A stretch of 6,988 nucleotides of DNA from Ruminococcaceae bacterium UBA5579. Lineage in GTDB: Bacteria; Bacillota; Clostridia; Oscillospirales; Ruminococcaceae. The first letter of the stretch is position 1. Every line of letters begins with the position of its first letter. The translations under genes were made by a program, and so were the position numbers. The stretch spans positions 27,385 through 34,372 of the forward strand of contig DILZ01000028.1 in assembly GCA_002425305.1 (NCBI GenBank), read 5' to 3'. The notes below the pieces were generated by a model, which saw nothing but the letters and a program-made list of their open reading frames with translations, was not told where the DNA came from and ran no database searches. Below are positions 5,800 through 6,988 of this stretch, piece after piece.

Positions 5800-5807
5800 T
5801 GAGTTTG

Positions 5808-6988
5808 TTGTTAAAGCTTGCGGGATATCTGAAAAAATTCAAGCTGAACGTTACGGTAGGGCCGCTGTGCAAGCTGACCGAGGCGATATTCGAGCTTATA
5901 GTGCCGCTGGTAATGGCAAAGATAATAGACGTCGGGATAGCGAACGGCGACACCGCGTATATTCTGCGGCACGGACTAATATTGTTATTGTTGGCAGTGC
6001 TGGGACTTTCGTGCGCTCTTGTGTGCCAATATATGGCAAGCGCGGCTTCGCAGGGCGTGGGAACGGCGCTGCGGCACGATCTGTACGCGCATATCAACAC
6101 CTTGTCATACAGGGAGCTTGACAGGATAGGAACACCCGCGCTCGTCACGCGCATATCCAACGATGTGAACCAGGTGCAGACCGCCGTTGCGATGCTTATT
6201 CGGCTGGTGGTAAGAGCGCCTTTTCTCGTTATCGGCGCAACAGTGATGAGCTTCACGATCTCGCCGCGCCTGTCGCTGATCTTTCTGGGAGCAATGGCGC
6301 TTATCGTGGCGGTTATGGTACCCGTAATGAAGTTGACCGTAAAGCTGTTCAAAAAGCAGCAGAAGTCGCTGGACGGCATTTCTCGGATAACGCGCGAAAA
6401 TCTCACGGGAGTGCGCGTGGTGCGGGCATTCTCACGGCAGGAGCACGAAAAGCAGCGCTTTGAGGAGACCGCCGAGGAATACCGCAAATTCGCCGTGAAA
6501 GCGGGACGCATAAACGCTCTGCTCAATCCGCTCATCTTTATAGCCGTGAACGCCGCGTATCTCCTGCTCGTTTACTTAGGCGCGGGATTTGTTCACACCA
6601 AAACGGACGGTATGACTCAGGGCAACGTTATCGCTTTGGTAAACTATATGACGCAGATATCGCTCGCGCTGGTCGTTGTCGCGAACCTTGTGACGATCTT
6701 CACCAAGGCGGCGGCTTCTGCGGCGAGAATAAACGAGATTTTCGATATGCAAAGCTCTATAATCGGCGCGGAAAGCTCTCCGAAGCAAGACCCGAACGCG
6801 CCCGCGATAGAATTTGACAACGTGTGCTTTGCCTATGCGGGCGGAGAAAACTCGCTTGACGACATCTCGTTTACGCTGGCACGGGGCGAGACTTTGGGCG
6901 TGATAGGCGGTACGGGCTCCGGAAAAACCACGCTCGTGAACCTGCTTTGCCGCTTTTACGACTGCGGCAGCGGCTCGGTAAGGATAAA
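5808..6988 (+). CDS. ABC exporter half-transporter, fused membrane and ATPase domains (partial, 3' end outside window)
   Basis: Type I ABC exporter (multidrug/lipid/peptide class), inner membrane; about 393 residues are visible of an expected 570-620. The membrane domain shows six hydrophobic segments at about 18-40, 52-78, 128-150, 155-178, 236-262 and 276-302. The family motif SYRELDRIGTPALVTRISND lies between segments 2 and 3, and RENLTGVRVVRAFSRQ in the loop before segment 5. The ATPase domain begins with IEFDNVCFAYAG and Walker A GGTGSGKTT (367-375) and is cut off soon after. The start is TTG: TTG at 5805 and 5808 are both possible after GGGGAG (5794-5799); 5808 has the better 8-base spacing. 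An upstream in-frame GTG at 5751 lacks a ribosome site. Firmicute exporters of this type often come as two adjacent half-transporter genes, so a partner may follow beyond the window. Substrate cannot be inferred. Confidence 0.9.
   Translation, partial: MLKLAGYLKKFKLNVTVGPLCKLTEAIFELIVPLVMAKIIDVGIANGDTAYILRHGLILLLLAVLGLSCALVCQYMASAASQGVGTALRHDLYAHINTLSYRELDRIGTPALVTRISNDVNQVQTAVAMLIRLVVRAPFLVIGATVMSFTISPRLSLIFLGAMALIVAVMVPVMKLTVKLFKKQQKSLDGISRITRENLTGVRVVRAFSRQEHEKQRFEETAEEYRKFAVKAGRINALLNPLIFIAVNAAYLLLVYLGAGFVHTKTDGMTQGNVIALVNYMTQISLALVVVANLVTIFTKAAASAARINEIFDMQSSIIGAESSPKQDPNAPAIEFDNVCFAYAGGENSLDDISFTLARGETLGVIGGTGSGKTTLVNLLCRFYDCGSGSVRI

Larger units (their letters stand above)
5532..5807. 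other. Divergent intergenic control region (about 275 bases)
   Basis: No gene is supported here. It holds two divergent promoters whose -35 boxes are 48 bases apart, with A/T tracts between them that could act as UP elements. In the leftward leader two small inverted repeats occur: GAGCG/CGCTC around GTAAA (5557-5571) and TGCGA/TCGCA around AAA (5585-5597). Between the -35 boxes lies the palindrome GTAAATTTAC (5644-5653). AAAAATTAAG occurs twice (5657-5666, 5727-5736). The rightward leader has a larger inverted repeat. The region is much more AT-rich than the genes. Confidence 0.7.

Noticed and set aside
5789..6535. 248-codon - strand frame over the ABC exporter
   Set aside because: Ser/Ile/Thr-rich shadow with no motif; the + strand has clear exporter motifs, promoter and ribosome site.

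Overview
The window looks like chromosomal DNA of an anaerobic, gut-type Gram-positive bacterium (Firmicutes, class Clostridia, probably the Oscillospirales/Ruminococcaceae area). The signs are fairly GC-rich coding DNA with AT-rich gaps, AAGGAG-type ribosome sites, consensus sigma-A promoters, TTG starts, tight ATGA gene overlaps, and a minimal two-gene SUF-like iron-sulfur system of the kind found in anaerobic bacteria and archaea. The taxon is inferred from style and gene content, not from a marker gene. No transposase, phage gene, CRISPR array, tRNA or rRNA was recognised.

Left block (+ strand, 33-2307): three genes chained by two 4-bp ATGA overlaps. The first is a SufC-like ABC ATPase (TTG start). 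The second is a short 315-residue SufB/SufD-family scaffold. Together they match the SMS (SUF-like minimal system, SmsC+SmsB) layout: no SufS, SufU, SufE or second SufB/D paralogue lies within the window. The third is an AT-richer gene of unknown function encoding a protein with two membrane segments and a soluble C-terminal domain. The block ends at a strong hairpin (2308-2337) that can work as a terminator in both directions, because the converging operon ends there too.

Middle block (- strand, 5531 down to 2346): a four-gene operon. In transcription order it holds a PHP-family metal-dependent phosphoesterase, a short malic enzyme, an 81-residue TSCPD-domain protein with four cysteines, and methylenetetrahydrofolate reductase (metF). 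The TSCPD gene and metF overlap by ATGA. The true starts of the malic enzyme and of MetF are downstream of the longest open frames; Shine-Dalgarno sites and family alignment fix them at 4630 and 3212.

Right block (5532-6988): a divergent intergenic region with one well-formed promoter in each direction, each having a 17-bp spacer and an extended -10. It also holds a 9-bp direct repeat around the rightward -35 box, a 10-bp palindrome, and a leader inverted repeat with two competing pairings. It drives a type I ABC exporter half-transporter (fused membrane and ATPase domains) that runs off the window shortly after its Walker A motif.

The most interesting parts are the SMS operon with its coupled unknown membrane protein, the TSCPD-metF coupling, and the dense control region in front of the ABC exporter.
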